Positions 39,513-48,811 of a stretch of DNA of 54,133 nucleotides are shown piece by piece. The translations under genes were made by a program, and so were the position numbers. Location: NCBI GenBank assembly GCA_035532475.1, contig DATKQY010000050.1:1-54133 (forward strand), given 5' to 3'. Below the pieces are notes generated by a model. That model worked only from the letters and a program-made list of their open reading frames with translations, did not search any database and was not told where the DNA came from. Numbering within the stretch: the first letter of the stretch is position 1; every line of letters starts with the position of its first letter. The stretch is from DATKQY01 sp035532475 (GTDB lineage: Bacteria; Actinomycetota; Acidimicrobiia; Acidimicrobiales; Bog-793).

Positions 39513-42172
39513 CCGTCGCCCGCCTCGGCGACGAGCGAGCCGAGCTCGGGCCGAACCCGTTGGGCGAAGCGCACATTCACGTCGAGGCGCTCGAGGTGCT
39601 GGCGGACGAGCCGCTGCCTCGGGCCGACGACGTGCTCCTCGCAGAACGCGCGCACCGCGGGGGCGTAGCGGGGCTCGCCGGTCTCGTCGAGCTGGGCGAG
39701 TCCGGCGACGCCCTCGAGCATCCGCGGGATCGAGTTCTCGGGGAAGCGGGCCACGAGCTCGTCGAAGTGGGAGCTCACGAAGCGCCAGGTCGTCGGTCCG
39801 ATCGCCCAGTTGGCGAGCATCGCCGACAGCAAGTACGGCGCGTTCTGGCTGCGGACCTCGTGCAGGCAGAGATCGTATAGCTCGGAGGCGAGCTCCGCGT
39901 CGGTGAGGCGCGCCAGCGAGTTGAGGTGGCGCATCTGGTCCATCGGGTCGAGGGGATGGCGGTAGCGACCGAGGATCTGGTCGAACTCCACCCGGGACGC
40001 GTGGGCGGCGACGACGCCGAGGATGGCTGGCGTCAGGTCGGGGTCGAGCCTGGCGTCGCCAGCGTGCTCGGCGACGAACAGCTCGTGCGCCCGGTGGACG
40101 ACGGCAGGGTCGTCCCCGACCGTGCCGAGGGCCGAGACGAGCGTCGAACGCAGCAGTGGCGTCTGCTCCTCCTCGCCGGCGACGCGCTCCCAGCCCACCT
40201 TGGCGAGGTGGGGGGCGAGGAGGGCGCGGACGAGCGCCTGGAGGGCGGGGCGGTCCGCGTCGGGCGCGACGCGGTGGAGCAGGGTGAGCGCCCCGATCAC
40301 GACGGACCAGACATGGGGGTCGCTCTCGCTCACGAGCTTCGGGAGGAGCTCGAAGTAGTCGGCCGTCTTGCTGATCCCGGCGAGCGTCGTCGCCCAGACG
40401 TCGGCGACGAGGTTGAAGCGCTCGAGGGGGGCGAGCCCGTCCAGGTCGGCCAGGAGCGCGCTCCGCAGGGCCCGGTCGTAGCGGAGCCGGTAGAAGCCGG
40501 AGCCTCCGGCGTTCACGACCACCGCGGTGCCGCCGACCTCGACGTGCTCGGGCGAGGGACCGAGCAGGACGCGCTGCACCTCGCGCTCGTCGCCGCCGAT
40601 GGTGGAGACGAGGAGCGGCACGAGCCAGTGCGAGCCGACCGCGGAGTCGCCGCCGACGGCCTCGGGCGGGAGATAGGAGAAGGGGCTCTGGAGGAGCCGG
40701 ACGACCTCGGCGCCGGTGTCGTCAAGTGCCGACTCGGCACTCACGAGCGGGTAGCCGCCCTGGAAGATCCACGAGTCCATGAGCGCGCGGATCGGGATGT
40801 CGCTCGCCTCGGCCTCGATGGCGTCCCACAGGTCGGTGGTCTCGGTGTTGCCGTACTTGTGTGCGTCCAGGTACCTCCGCACGCCGGCGCGGAAACGTTC
40901 GCGGCCCAGGTACTGCTCGACCATCCACAGCACGCCGGCGCCCTTCTCGTAGGTGAGGACGTCGAACATCGCGGCTGCGTCGTCCGGATGGCGGACCGGG
41001 TACTCGATGGGACGCGTCGTGTGGAGCCCGTCGACGCCGAGGGCGACCTCCCGGGAGCGCGCGAAGCTGACGAAGCTCTCCCACTCGGGCCGGTAGTCGT
41101 CCTGGCAGCACAGCTGCATGAACGTGGCGAAGGCCTCGTTCAGCCAGATGCCGTTCCACCAGCCCATCGTCACCAGGTCGCCGAACCACATGTGGGCGAT
41201 CTCGTGCTCGACGACCTCGGCGAGGCGCTCCATCTCGGGCCTGGACGTGTGCTCGGGGTCGGCGAGCACGATCGCCTCGCGGAAGGTGACGCACCCGAGG
41301 TTCTCCATCGCGCCCGCTGCGAAGTCGGGCAGCGCGACGAGGTCGAGCTTCAGCCCCGGGTACGGCAGGCCGAAATAGTCCGTGAAGAAGCGCAGCGCGT
41401 GGGTTGCCGCGTCGAACGCCGGTGCGGTGAGGTGGGCCTTCCCCGGCACGTGGACGACGCGAAGGTCGATCCCGTCGACGTCCACCGGTCCGGTGATCTC
41501 CAGGGGGCCGACGACGAAGGCGACGAGGTACGTCGACATGGCGATCGTGTCGGCGAAGTGCACGCGCCGTCCGCCGCCCTGCAGCTCCTCGACGAGCGTC
41601 TCGGGGCTGTTCGAGAGCGCGAGCATCTCCGGCGGCGCGTCCAGCGTGACGGCGAAGACGGCCTTGCGGTCGGGCTCGTCGTAGCAGGGGAAGGCGCGAC
41701 GGGCGTCGGTCTCTTCGAACTGGGTCGTCGCGATGACGTGCTCCGTGCCGGACTCGTCGACGAACGTGGAACGGTAGAAGCCGCACAGCTTGTCGTTGAG
41801 CTCGCCGGCGAAGGCGCACGACAGGGTGTAGCGGCCGGGCCCGACCGGTCCCGGGAGCGAGAACGCGACGCGCTCGTTCCCGGGATCGGCCTCGACGCGG
41901 AGCGTCGAGGCCGCCGTCTCGAGATCGGCCGTGCTCATCCAGCCGCGTGCCAGCGCGGCGTCGCCGATCTCCAGATCCGTCGCGTTCATCACGATGCGCT
42001 CGACCTGCTCGTGGACCTCCAGCTCAATCCGCTCGCTCCCCGAGAAGGTCGCCCGCGCGAGGTCAGGGGCGAGGTGCAACTCGTACCGGCGGGGCGAAGT
42101 GGCATACGGCAGCCGGTACTCCTCGGCGTCGCCGTACCGGTCGATCGTGCCGGAGTCCTCGAGCGGTGTCAT
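39500..42172 (-). CDS. pepN: Aminopeptidase N (M1 family)
   Basis: Zinc aminopeptidase that removes N-terminal residues during peptide turnover, probably cytosolic (no signal peptide). The exopeptidase motif GAMENLGCVTFRE and the zinc motif HEIAHMWFGD with downstream NEAFA are intact. An N-terminal saddle domain (residues about 15-215) and a C-terminal ERAP1-like helical domain (about 540-880) give the full 890-aa length. A TAGCCT box on the minus strand ends 9 bases before the ATG. The methyltransferase gene overlaps its stop. Confidence 0.96.
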   Translation of the reverse strand: MTPLEDSGTIDRYGDAEEYRLPYATSPRRYELHLAPDLARATFSGSERIELEVHEQVERIVMNATDLEIGDAALARGWMSTADLETAASTLRVEADPGNERVAFSLPGPVGPGRYTLSCAFAGELNDKLCGFYRSTFVDESGTEHVIATTQFEETDARRAFPCYDEPDRKAVFAVTLDAPPEMLALSNSPETLVEELQGGGRRVHFADTIAMSTYLVAFVVGPLEITGPVDVDGIDLRVVHVPGKAHLTAPAFDAATHALRFFTDYFGLPYPGLKLDLVALPDFAAGAMENLGCVTFREAIVLADPEHTSRPEMERLAEVVEHEIAHMWFGDLVTMGWWNGIWLNEAFATFMQLCCQDDYRPEWESFVSFARSREVALGVDGLHTTRPIEYPVRHPDDAAAMFDVLTYEKGAGVLWMVEQYLGRERFRAGVRRYLDAHKYGNTETTDLWDAIEAEASDIPIRALMDSWIFQGGYPLVSAESALDDTGAEVVRLLQSPFSYLPPEAVGGDSAVGSHWLVPLLVSTIGGDEREVQRVLLGPSPEHVEVGGTAVVVNAGGSGFYRLRYDRALRSALLADLDGLAPLERFNLVADVWATTLAGISKTADYFELLPKLVSESDPHVWSVVIGALTLLHRVAPDADRPALQALVRALLAPHLAKVGWERVAGEEEQTPLLRSTLVSALGTVGDDPAVVHRAHELFVAEHAGDARLDPDLTPAILGVVAAHASRVEFDQILGRYRHPLDPMDQMRHLNSLARLTDAELASELYDLCLHEVRSQNAPYLLSAMLANWAIGPTTWRFVSSHFDELVARFPENSIPRMLEGVAGLAQLDETGEPRYAPAVRAFCEEHVVGPRQRLVRQHLERLDVNVRFAQRVRPELGSLVAEAGDGWSG

Positions 42173-42181
42173 CGAAGGCGC

Positions 42182-42187
42182 AGGCTA
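42182..42187 (-). promoter_or_regulatory. -10 element (TAGCCT, minus strand) of pepN
   Basis: Ends 9 bases before the pepN ATG. Back to back with the pfkB promoter; 58 bases separate the two -10 boxes. Confidence 0.45.
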
Positions 42188-42245
42188 GCCCGGTGATGTC
42201 GTGCCGAGTTACGTCGTGGTCGGATCTTCCCGTCCGGGCAAGCGG

Positions 42246-42251
42246 TACCGT
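42246..42251 (+). promoter_or_regulatory. -10 element (TACCGT) of the PfkB kinase gene
   Basis: TACCGT ends 6 bases before GTG 42258, selecting this start over an upstream in-frame ATG-type extension to 42201. Confidence 0.55.
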
Positions 42252-42257
42252 TGCTCC

Positions 42258-43322
42258 GTGTCCGGTCACCTCGTGCTTCCCGCGGCGCTGCTCAGCGATC
42301 CCGGGCGCCGCCTCGACATCGTCGGCATCGGCACCGCCCTCGTCGACCACCTCGGCGTCGCCGACGACGCCGCGCTCGCGGCGCTCGGCCTCACGAAGGG
42401 CGCGATGCAGCTGGTCGATCTCGCGACGAGCGAGCGGATCCGTTCGGCCATCGGCGAGCAGCGCCAGATCTCGGGGGGCACGGTCGCGAACACGGCCGTC
42501 GGGGTCGCCTCCCTCGGCGGGCGCCCCGCGTTCGTCGGCGCAGTCGCCACCGACGCGCTCGGGGACCGCTACGCGGCCGACCTGGAAGCGTCCGGGGTGG
42601 CGGCGATCCTCGAGCGACTGGCGGTGCGCGAGGGCGAGTCCGAGACCGGGCGCTCCGTGGTGGTCGTGACCCCTGACGCCGAGCGCACCATGGCGACCAC
42701 CCTCGGGGTCGGGCCGCTGCTCGACCACGACGCGATCCACGGCGATCTCCTGGCGAGCGCGCGCCTCGTCTACTTCGACGGCTACGTGCTCGATTTCCCC
42801 GACGCAGACCGGCTCGTCACGCGCATCGTCGAGCTGGCTCGCGACGCGTCGACGCCGATCGCGCTCGGTCTCGCCGATCCGCTGGTCGTCCGGCGGCACC
42901 ACCGGGCGCTGACCGCGCTCATCGACGACGGTGTGGCGCTGCTCTTCGCCAACGAGGCGGAAGCGACCGGCCTGGTCGGCACCGACGACGTGGAGGAGGC
43001 GGTCGCCGCGCTGCGCAGGCCGGGGCTCGTGAGCGTCGTCACCCGCGGCGCCGACGGCGCCGTCGTCGCGACCGAGGAGGGCACCGTCGAGATCGACGCC
43101 GAACCGGTCGACGTGCTCGTCGACGCGACCGGGGCGGGTGACCTGTTCGCCGCCGGCGTCTGCTTCGGCGTGACCCACGGCTACGATCTCGTGCGCTCGG
43201 CCCGCCTCGGCGCGCTGGCGGCCGCGGAGGCCGTCACGCATCTCGGCGCACGGCCCGAGGTGTCTCTCGCCGAGCTCGCCGCCGCCCGGGGCCTGCTCGG
43301 CGCGCCGAGCGGCCGGCGCTAG
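42258..43322 (+). CDS. PfkB-family carbohydrate/nucleoside kinase (adenosine-kinase-like)
   Basis: Ribokinase-fold phosphotransferase. VGIGTALVDHLG near the N-terminus, ISGGTVANTAVGVASLGG (substrate lid region with the GG switch), FANEAEATGL and VDATGAGDLFAAGVCFG (anion hole and catalytic Asp) are the PfkB signatures. Its pattern (KGAMQLVD, GGTVANTA) is closest to the adenosine kinase / sugar kinase subgroup I know as adenosine-kinase-like, but the substrate is not assignable. 354 aa. Monocistronic, convergent with a hypothetical gene. Confidence 0.88.
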   Translation: MSGHLVLPAALLSDPGRRLDIVGIGTALVDHLGVADDAALAALGLTKGAMQLVDLATSERIRSAIGEQRQISGGTVANTAVGVASLGGRPAFVGAVATDALGDRYAADLEASGVAAILERLAVREGESETGRSVVVVTPDAERTMATTLGVGPLLDHDAIHGDLLASARLVYFDGYVLDFPDADRLVTRIVELARDASTPIALGLADPLVVRRHHRALTALIDDGVALLFANEAEATGLVGTDDVEEAVAALRRPGLVSVVTRGADGAVVATEEGTVEIDAEPVDVLVDATGAGDLFAAGVCFGVTHGYDLVRSARLGALAAAEAVTHLGARPEVSLAELAAARGLLGAPSGRR

Positions 43323-43390
43323 CGAGCGCGCTGCTCCGGGGCGGCGCGCGCTGCGAGCGAACCGCCTGACGAGCGCGCCGGCCCAGGGAG

Positions 43391-43996
43391 TCAGCCGTCG
43401 ACGCCCTCGCCCTCGGCCGGCAGGAACGGCAGCTCCAGGTCGGCCAGGCGGACGAGGCCCGACGCGATCCAGCGGGCGAGGCCCGCCACCTGCGCGTCGA
43501 TCTTCTCGGGGTCCTCGAGCACGGCTTCGTCGAGACGGTAGGCGCCCTGGTAGGCGATCTCGATCGCACACGACGAGGTGCCGTCGTCGCCGAAGACCTG
43601 TTCGATGGTCGGGCCGCTGCGCTCGAGCGGCTCACCGGCGATCTCGGGCACGGCGCCGTCGAGTGAGGCGAGGACGAGCTTCGCGTCCGGGACGGTGGCG
43701 AGCCGCTGGAGGCGCAGCGCCACCTCCACCACGAGCTCGGGACGCTCGGCCGGGGACTCCCCGATCGACCAGGAGCGGTAGGCGCTCTGGCTCCACGTCG
43801 GCCACTCGAGGCTCAGGTCGGCCCGCACCCGCGGCGGGTTCTGCTCGCCCGGCAGGCTGTAGGACGTCTCGAAGGAGATGTCGCCCAGGAAGACGTCGAC
43901 CTGGAAGCGCTCCTCGACGGCCTGCTGCTCCAAGAGCGCTCCCTCGAGGGCCTCGCGGATCGCGCCGATCACGTCGAGCAGGATGTGGTCGATCAC
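43391..43996 (-). CDS. Hypothetical protein, actinobacterial-type, function unknown
   Basis: I do not recognise this 201-aa protein. It is acidic and soluble, with no transmembrane segment or catalytic motif. Visible blocks are MIDHILLDVIGAIREALEGALLEQQAVEERFQVDVFLGDISFETSYSLPGE, PRVRADLSLEWPTWSQSAYRSW and the C-terminal WIASGLVRLADLELPFLPAEGEG. Many beta-strand-like hydrophobic alternations suggest a compact alpha/beta domain. Codon use is as in neighbours. The GTG start follows TAGCCT by 9 bases on the minus strand, which supports it being a real, separately transcribed gene. Confidence 0.75.
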   Translation of the reverse strand: MIDHILLDVIGAIREALEGALLEQQAVEERFQVDVFLGDISFETSYSLPGEQNPPRVRADLSLEWPTWSQSAYRSWSIGESPAERPELVVEVALRLQRLATVPDAKLVLASLDGAVPEIAGEPLERSGPTIEQVFGDDGTSSCAIEIAYQGAYRLDEAVLEDPEKIDAQVAGLARWIASGLVRLADLELPFLPAEGEGVDG

Positions 43997-44005
43997 GGAG
44001 GATGC

Positions 44006-44011
44006 AGGCTA
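44006..44011 (-). promoter_or_regulatory. -10 element (TAGCCT, minus strand) of the hypothetical gene
   Basis: Ends 9 bases before GTG 43996. Only 17 bases separate it from the divergent TAGAAA box. Confidence 0.4.
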
Positions 44012-44028
44012 GTCGCCCGGCAGGGCGC

Positions 44029-44034
44029 TAGAAA
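44029..44034 (+). promoter_or_regulatory. Candidate -10 element (TAGAAA) of the GDPD gene
   Basis: TAGAAA ends 7 bases before ATG 44042. The last base departs from TANNNT, so this is a weaker match. No ribosome binding site. Confidence 0.35.
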
Positions 44035-44041
44035 CGGGGCC

Positions 44042-44899
44042 ATGGTCAATCCGTGGCTCACCCGGAGCGTCGTCGCCTACGCGCACCAGGGCGGCGCCAA
44101 GGAGGCCCCGTCGAGCACACTGTACGCGGTCGGGCGCGCGATCTCGCACGGAGCCACCGGGGTCGAGCTCGACGTGCACGCGACGTCCGACGGCCAGCTC
44201 GTGGTCTGCCACGATCCGACCCTAGAACGGACGACCGACGGGTCGGGGCCGATCGCCCGGGCGACGCTCGCCGAGGTCGAGGCGCTCGACAACGCGTACT
44301 TCTTCGTGCCGGGCGAGGACGCGCAGCCGGGAAGGGACGCGGCCTCGTACCCGCTCCGGGGGCGGGCACCGGCCGACCGCCGCTTCAAGGTGGCGACGCT
44401 CCGCGAGGTCCTCGAGGCCCACCCCGGGGTGCTGCTCAACCTCGACATCAAGCAGACCACACCGGCGGTCGCGCCCTACGAGGAGGCGCTGGCGGCCCTG
44501 CTGCGCGAGTTCGGGCGCGCCGACGACGTCATCGTCGCCTCGTTCGACGACAGCGCCACCGGCGCCTTCAAGGCCTTCGCCCCCGAGATCGGGACCTCGC
44601 CCGGGATCTCCGCGACCACCCAGTTCGTCCAGGCCGTGCGCTCCGGCGGGCGCCCCGACGTCACGATCTCACGCCACGTCGCGCTGCAGGTGCCGCCACA
44701 CTTCTCGGGCGAGACGCTCGTGGACGAGGCTCTCGTCGTCGCCGCCCACGAGGCGGGCCTGGCGGTGCACGTCTGGACGGTCGACGACCCCGACGAGATG
44801 GAGCGGCTCGTGGACGTCGGCGTCGACGGGATCATGAGCGACGTCCCGAGCGTGCTGGTGCACGAGCTCGATCGCCTCGGCGTGGGCTGGCGTCCCTAG
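44042..44899 (+). CDS. Glycerophosphodiester phosphodiesterase family protein
   Basis: TIM-barrel GDPD that hydrolyses glycerophosphodiesters to glycerol-3-phosphate and an alcohol. ELDVHATSDGQLVVCHDPTLERTTDGSG holds the metal and acid/base residues. LLNLDIKQ and VHVWTVDDPDEMERLVDVGVDGIMSDVPSVL are the later conserved strands. The N-terminal motif reads AHQGGAKEAPSSTL where classic GDPDs have H-R-G...P-E-N-T; I recall this variant in an actinobacterial subfamily. Activity is likely but the altered motif makes the substrate uncertain. No signal peptide; 285 aa, probably cytosolic. Confidence 0.85.
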   Translation: MVNPWLTRSVVAYAHQGGAKEAPSSTLYAVGRAISHGATGVELDVHATSDGQLVVCHDPTLERTTDGSGPIARATLAEVEALDNAYFFVPGEDAQPGRDAASYPLRGRAPADRRFKVATLREVLEAHPGVLLNLDIKQTTPAVAPYEEALAALLREFGRADDVIVASFDDSATGAFKAFAPEIGTSPGISATTQFVQAVRSGGRPDVTISRHVALQVPPHFSGETLVDEALVVAAHEAGLAVHVWTVDDPDEMERLVDVGVDGIMSDVPSVLVHELDRLGVGWRP

Positions 44900-44938
44900 C
44901 GGCGCGGTCCGGCCGGGGCCGCCGTCGGGCGCTCGGTC

Positions 44939-45022
44939 TCAGCCGCGCCCGCAGTTCGGCTTCTTGCCGTGGTTCGCCTTCTTCTTCTTGCGGAGCTTGC
45001 GCTTGTTCGTTCGCTTGGACAC
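44939..45022 (-). CDS. Ribosomal protein bL37 (27 aa)
   Basis: A 27-codon gene, 14 of them Arg or Lys, ending KKKANHGKKPNCGRG. The ANHGK(R/K)PN tail is the signature of bL37, the very small large-subunit protein found in mycobacterial ribosomes. GTG 45022 (SKRTNKRKLRKKK follows) is preceded by TAACCT on the minus strand, 9 bases away. It is too short for automatic calling in many pipelines. Confidence 0.85.
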   Translation of the reverse strand: MSKRTNKRKLRKKKKANHGKKPNCGRG

Positions 45023-45031
45023 GGAAGGGGC

Positions 45032-45037
45032 AGGTTA
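45032..45037 (-). promoter_or_regulatory. -10 element (TAACCT, minus strand) of the bL37 gene
   Basis: Ends 9 bases before GTG 45022; the intervening bases hold no ribosome binding site. Confidence 0.45.
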
Positions 45038-45062
45038 GCCGAGTGCCGGCGGCTCCCCGTAC

Positions 45063-45078
45063 GACGGCACGTGCCGTC
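45063..45078. promoter_or_regulatory. Perfect 16-bp palindrome between divergent bL37 and DUF192 promoters
   Basis: GACGGCAC (45063-45070) and GTGCCGTC (45071-45078) form an uninterrupted palindrome. It overlaps the expected -35 of the DUF192 promoter and lies just upstream of that of bL37, which suits an operator for a dimeric regulator. No matching family is recognised. Confidence 0.4.
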
Positions 45079-45095
45079 TCGGGCGTGTCCGGCGC

Positions 45096-45101
45096 TACGT
45101 T
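45096..45101 (+). promoter_or_regulatory. -10 element (TACGTT) of the DUF192-rsmI unit
   Basis: Gives a leader of about 24 bases that includes the GAGGGAGG ribosome binding site before ATG 45132. Confidence 0.45.
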
Positions 45102-45131
45102 GGATCGGCACGTCCGAGAGGGAGGTGGGCC

Positions 45132-45461
45132 ATGGCGTGGCTGCTTCGCCGGGGCGAGGTGCTCGCGAGCCTCGAGCTGGCGGAATCGCCGATCGCCCGC
45201 GCGCGGGGGTTCCTCGGCCACGACCCCTGTGACGGCGCGCTCCTGATCAAGACGCCGCTCGGCGCCCACACGCTCGGCGTGCGCATACCCCTCGACGTCG
45301 CGTACCTCGACGCCGACCTCGTCGTCGTGTCGACGCGCCGGATGGCGCCGAATCGCATCGGGCTGCCGCGCCGCGGGGTGCACGCGGTGCTCGAGGCCGA
45401 GGCCGGTGCCTTCGAGCGCTGGCGGCTCCGTCCGGGCGACGCGCTGTCGGTCGAGGGGTGA
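45132..45461 (+). CDS. DUF192 family protein
   Basis: 109-aa protein of the DUF192 family, a small beta-barrel whose function is unknown to me. ARARGFLGHDPCDGALLIKTPLGAHTLGVRIPLDVAYLDADLVVVSTRRMAPNRIG carries the family pattern (RGFLG...G..H...). No signal peptide, unlike many exported members. The GTGA overlap with rsmI suggests coupled translation. A palindrome sits upstream. Confidence 0.85.
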   Translation: MAWLLRRGEVLASLELAESPIARARGFLGHDPCDGALLIKTPLGAHTLGVRIPLDVAYLDADLVVVSTRRMAPNRIGLPRRGVHAVLEAEAGAFERWRLRPGDALSVEG

Positions 45462-46351
45462 GCGCGGCGGGGCCGTCCGGGATGCCCCGGCAGGCCGGAA
45501 CCCTCGTGCTCGTCGCCACACCGATCGGAAACCTCGGGGACCTGTCGCCGCGGGCGGTCGAGGTGATGGCGTCGGCCGATGTCGTCGCCTGCGAGGACAC
45601 CCGCCACACCGGGCGCCTGTTGGTCCACGCCGGCGTGCGGGCGCGTCGGCTCGTCTCGCTCCACGGGCACAACGAGGCCGCACGTCTCGACGAGTTGCTC
45701 GCCGTCCTGGCCTCGGGCGAGACCGTGGCGCTCGTCTCCGACGCCGGGACGCCGCTCGTCTCCGACCCGGGCGAGCGCCTCGTCGCGGCCGCGATCGCCG
45801 CGGGCGTGGAGGTGACCGCCGTGCCCGGCCCGTCAGCCGTGCTGGCCGCGGTGGTGCTGAGCGGGCTCGGCACCTCCCGCTGGCGCTACGAAGGCTTCCT
45901 GCCGCGAAAGGGCGCCGAACGCCGGGCGCGCCTCGTCGAGATCGCCGCCTCGCCGGAGCCGGTCGTCTGCTACGAGTCGCCGCGGCGTCTCGCTGCCACC
46001 CTGTCCGATCTGACCGAGGTGTGCGGGGGCGAGCGCCGGGTCGCGGTTGCCCGTGAGCTCACCAAGCTGCACGAGGAGGTGTGGCGGGGCCCGCTCGCCG
46101 AGGCCGCGGCGCGTGCGGCTGCCGGCGAGCCGCGCGGCGAGCACGTCATCGTGGTCGCGGGGGCCGTCTCGGCGGCCCGACCGAGCGGCGAGGCCCTCAC
46201 GGGGGCGCTCGAGCGGTTGATCGCCGCCGGGCTCGCACGCCGAGAGGCCGTCCTCGCCGCCGAGGTGCTGCTCGGTGTGGCCCGGCGCGAGGCGTACCGG
46301 GCGGCGCTCGCGCTCGGATCGCTCGAGAAGCCGGCCCCGGCCCCATCCTGA
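45458..46351 (+). CDS. rsmI: 16S rRNA (cytidine1402-2'-O)-methyltransferase RsmI
   Basis: Methylates the 2'-OH of C1402 in the ribosomal decoding centre. LVLVATPIGNLGDLSPRAVEVM is the unmistakable start of the RsmI/tetrapyrrole-methylase fold. VACEDTRHTGRLL, LVSDAGTPLVSDPG and AVPGPSAVLAAVVLSGL follow, as does the ARELTKLHEEVWRGPL segment. The 297-aa length is typical. GTG 45458 overlaps the DUF192 stop. Confidence 0.95.
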   Translation: MSAAGPSGMPRQAGTLVLVATPIGNLGDLSPRAVEVMASADVVACEDTRHTGRLLVHAGVRARRLVSLHGHNEAARLDELLAVLASGETVALVSDAGTPLVSDPGERLVAAAIAAGVEVTAVPGPSAVLAAVVLSGLGTSRWRYEGFLPRKGAERRARLVEIAASPEPVVCYESPRRLAATLSDLTEVCGGERRVAVARELTKLHEEVWRGPLAEAAARAAAGEPRGEHVIVVAGAVSAARPSGEALTGALERLIAAGLARREAVLAAEVLLGVARREAYRAALALGSLEKPAPAPS

Positions 46352-46369
46352 GCCGCAGGAGGTGGCCGG

Positions 46370-46375
46370 TACGCT
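46370..46375 (+). promoter_or_regulatory. -10 element (TACGCT) of metG
   Basis: TACGCT ends 7 bases before GTG 46383 with no ribosome binding site there; GGAGG at 46358-46362 is too far. Leaderless arrangement. Confidence 0.5.
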
Positions 46376-46382
46376 ACGGGTC

Positions 46383-47944
46383 GTGCCCGGACGCCTCTAC
46401 CAGACGACGCCGATCTACTACGTGAACGACCGCCCGCACCTCGGGACGGCCTACACGATGGTCAACGCCGACGCGATCGCCCGCTGGCACCGCCTGAGCG
46501 GCGAGGACGTCTTCTTCCTCACGGGGACGGACGAGCACGGCCTGAAGATCGCGAGGGCCGCCGCGGAGCAAGGTGTCGCGCCGCTCGAATGGGCCGACCG
46601 CATGAGCGAGTCATTCCGCGCCGCCTGGCCGGTGCTCGAGATATCGAACGACGATTTCATCCGCACGACGGAGGAGCGGCACCGGCGCGGCGTCGAGCAG
46701 TTCATGCAGGCGATCTACGACAACGGCCACATCTACCTCGGCGAGTACGCCGGGTGGTATTGCGTCTCGTGCGAGCTCTACTACCCCGAGTCCGAGCTCG
46801 GAGAGGGCCACGCCTGCCCGATCCACCTCCGCCCCGTCGAGTGGCTGGTGGAGGAGAACTACTTCTTCCGGCTCTCGAGCTTCACCGACCCGTTGCTCGA
46901 GTGGTTCGACCAGCATCCCGGCGCCGTGCGCCCCGACACCAGGCGCAACGAGGCGATCAGCTACGTCCGGCAGGGGCTGGAGGACATCTCCATCACCCGC
47001 ACCTCGATCGACTGGGGGATCCCGGTCCCCTGGGACGACAAGCACGTCGTCTACGTCTGGTACGACGCCCTCGTCAACTACCTCACCGCCGTCGGCTACG
47101 GCGAGGACGAGGAGCGCTTCCGGGCGTGGTGGCCTTCGGCGCACCACCTGATCGGCAAGGACATCCTGCGCTTCCACTGCGTGTGGTGGCCGGCGATGTG
47201 CATGGCGGCGGGCATCGAGCCGCCCCAGGAGGTCTTCGTCCACGGCTTCTTGCTCGTCGGCGGCGAGAAGATGTCGAAGTCGCGCGCGAACCAGATCGAC
47301 CCGATCGAGCTCGCCGGGGACGTCGGCGTCGACCCCCTCCGCTACCACCTGCTGCGCGAGGTCTCCCTCGGCGCCGACGGCGACTTCACCTACGAGGGCC
47401 TCATCGCGCGCTACAACGCCGACTTGGCGAACAACCTCGGCAACCTGCTCTCCCGGGTCACGACGGTCGTCGCCTCGAAGTGCGGCGGCACCGGTCCTGC
47501 TCCCGAGCCCGCCGGTCCCGGCAACCGGCTGGCGAGCCGCGCCGAGGCGGTCGTCGAGGCGGCCCGCGAGGCCTGGGCCCGCATGGCCCCGCAGGACGCC
47601 CTCGAGGCCACCTGGCAGCTGATCCACGACGCGAACGCCGATCTGGAGGAGCGGGAGCCGTGGAAGCTTCCCCCCGGGCCCGAGGTGGAGGGCGTGCTCG
47701 GCAACGCGCTCGAAGTGCTGCGCATCGTGGCCATCCTCGCCGCTCCGGCCATGCCCGCCGCCGCGGCGGCGATCTGGTCGCGCCTCGGGCTCCCCGGCGC
47801 CGTGGACGAGCCGGGGCGTGCCGCGGCCGGCGCGCCCGACCTGACCTGGGGCGCGTACCCTGGCGATCTCGCCGTCGAGAAGGGGGCGCCCCTCTTCCCG
47901 CGCCGGCGCGACCCCGACGCGGCGGGCCTCCCCGCCGTCGCGCC

Positions 47945-47948
<4 letters not shown>
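46383..47948 (+). CDS. metG: Methionyl-tRNA synthetase
   Basis: Class I synthetase charging tRNA-Met. The HIGH-equivalent is in YYVNDRPHLGTAYTMVNAD, followed by FFLTGTDEHGLKIA, the zinc-knuckle cysteines in CVSCELYYPESELGEGHACPIH, and GGEKMSKSRANQIDP (KMSKS). The C-terminal anticodon-binding helices end at about residue 500. The 521-aa product lacks the C-terminal tRNA-binding (EMAP-like) domain, as in many actinobacteria. GTG 46383 begins the conserved RLYQTTPIYYVND. The stop overlaps tatD (GTGA). Confidence 0.96.

Positions 47949-48807
<859 letters not shown>

Positions 48808-48811
<4 letters not shown>

Noticed and set aside
39926..42196. A 756-codon plus-strand frame antisense to pepN
   Set aside because: It mirrors pepN; pepN carries GAMEN and HExxH motifs at full length.
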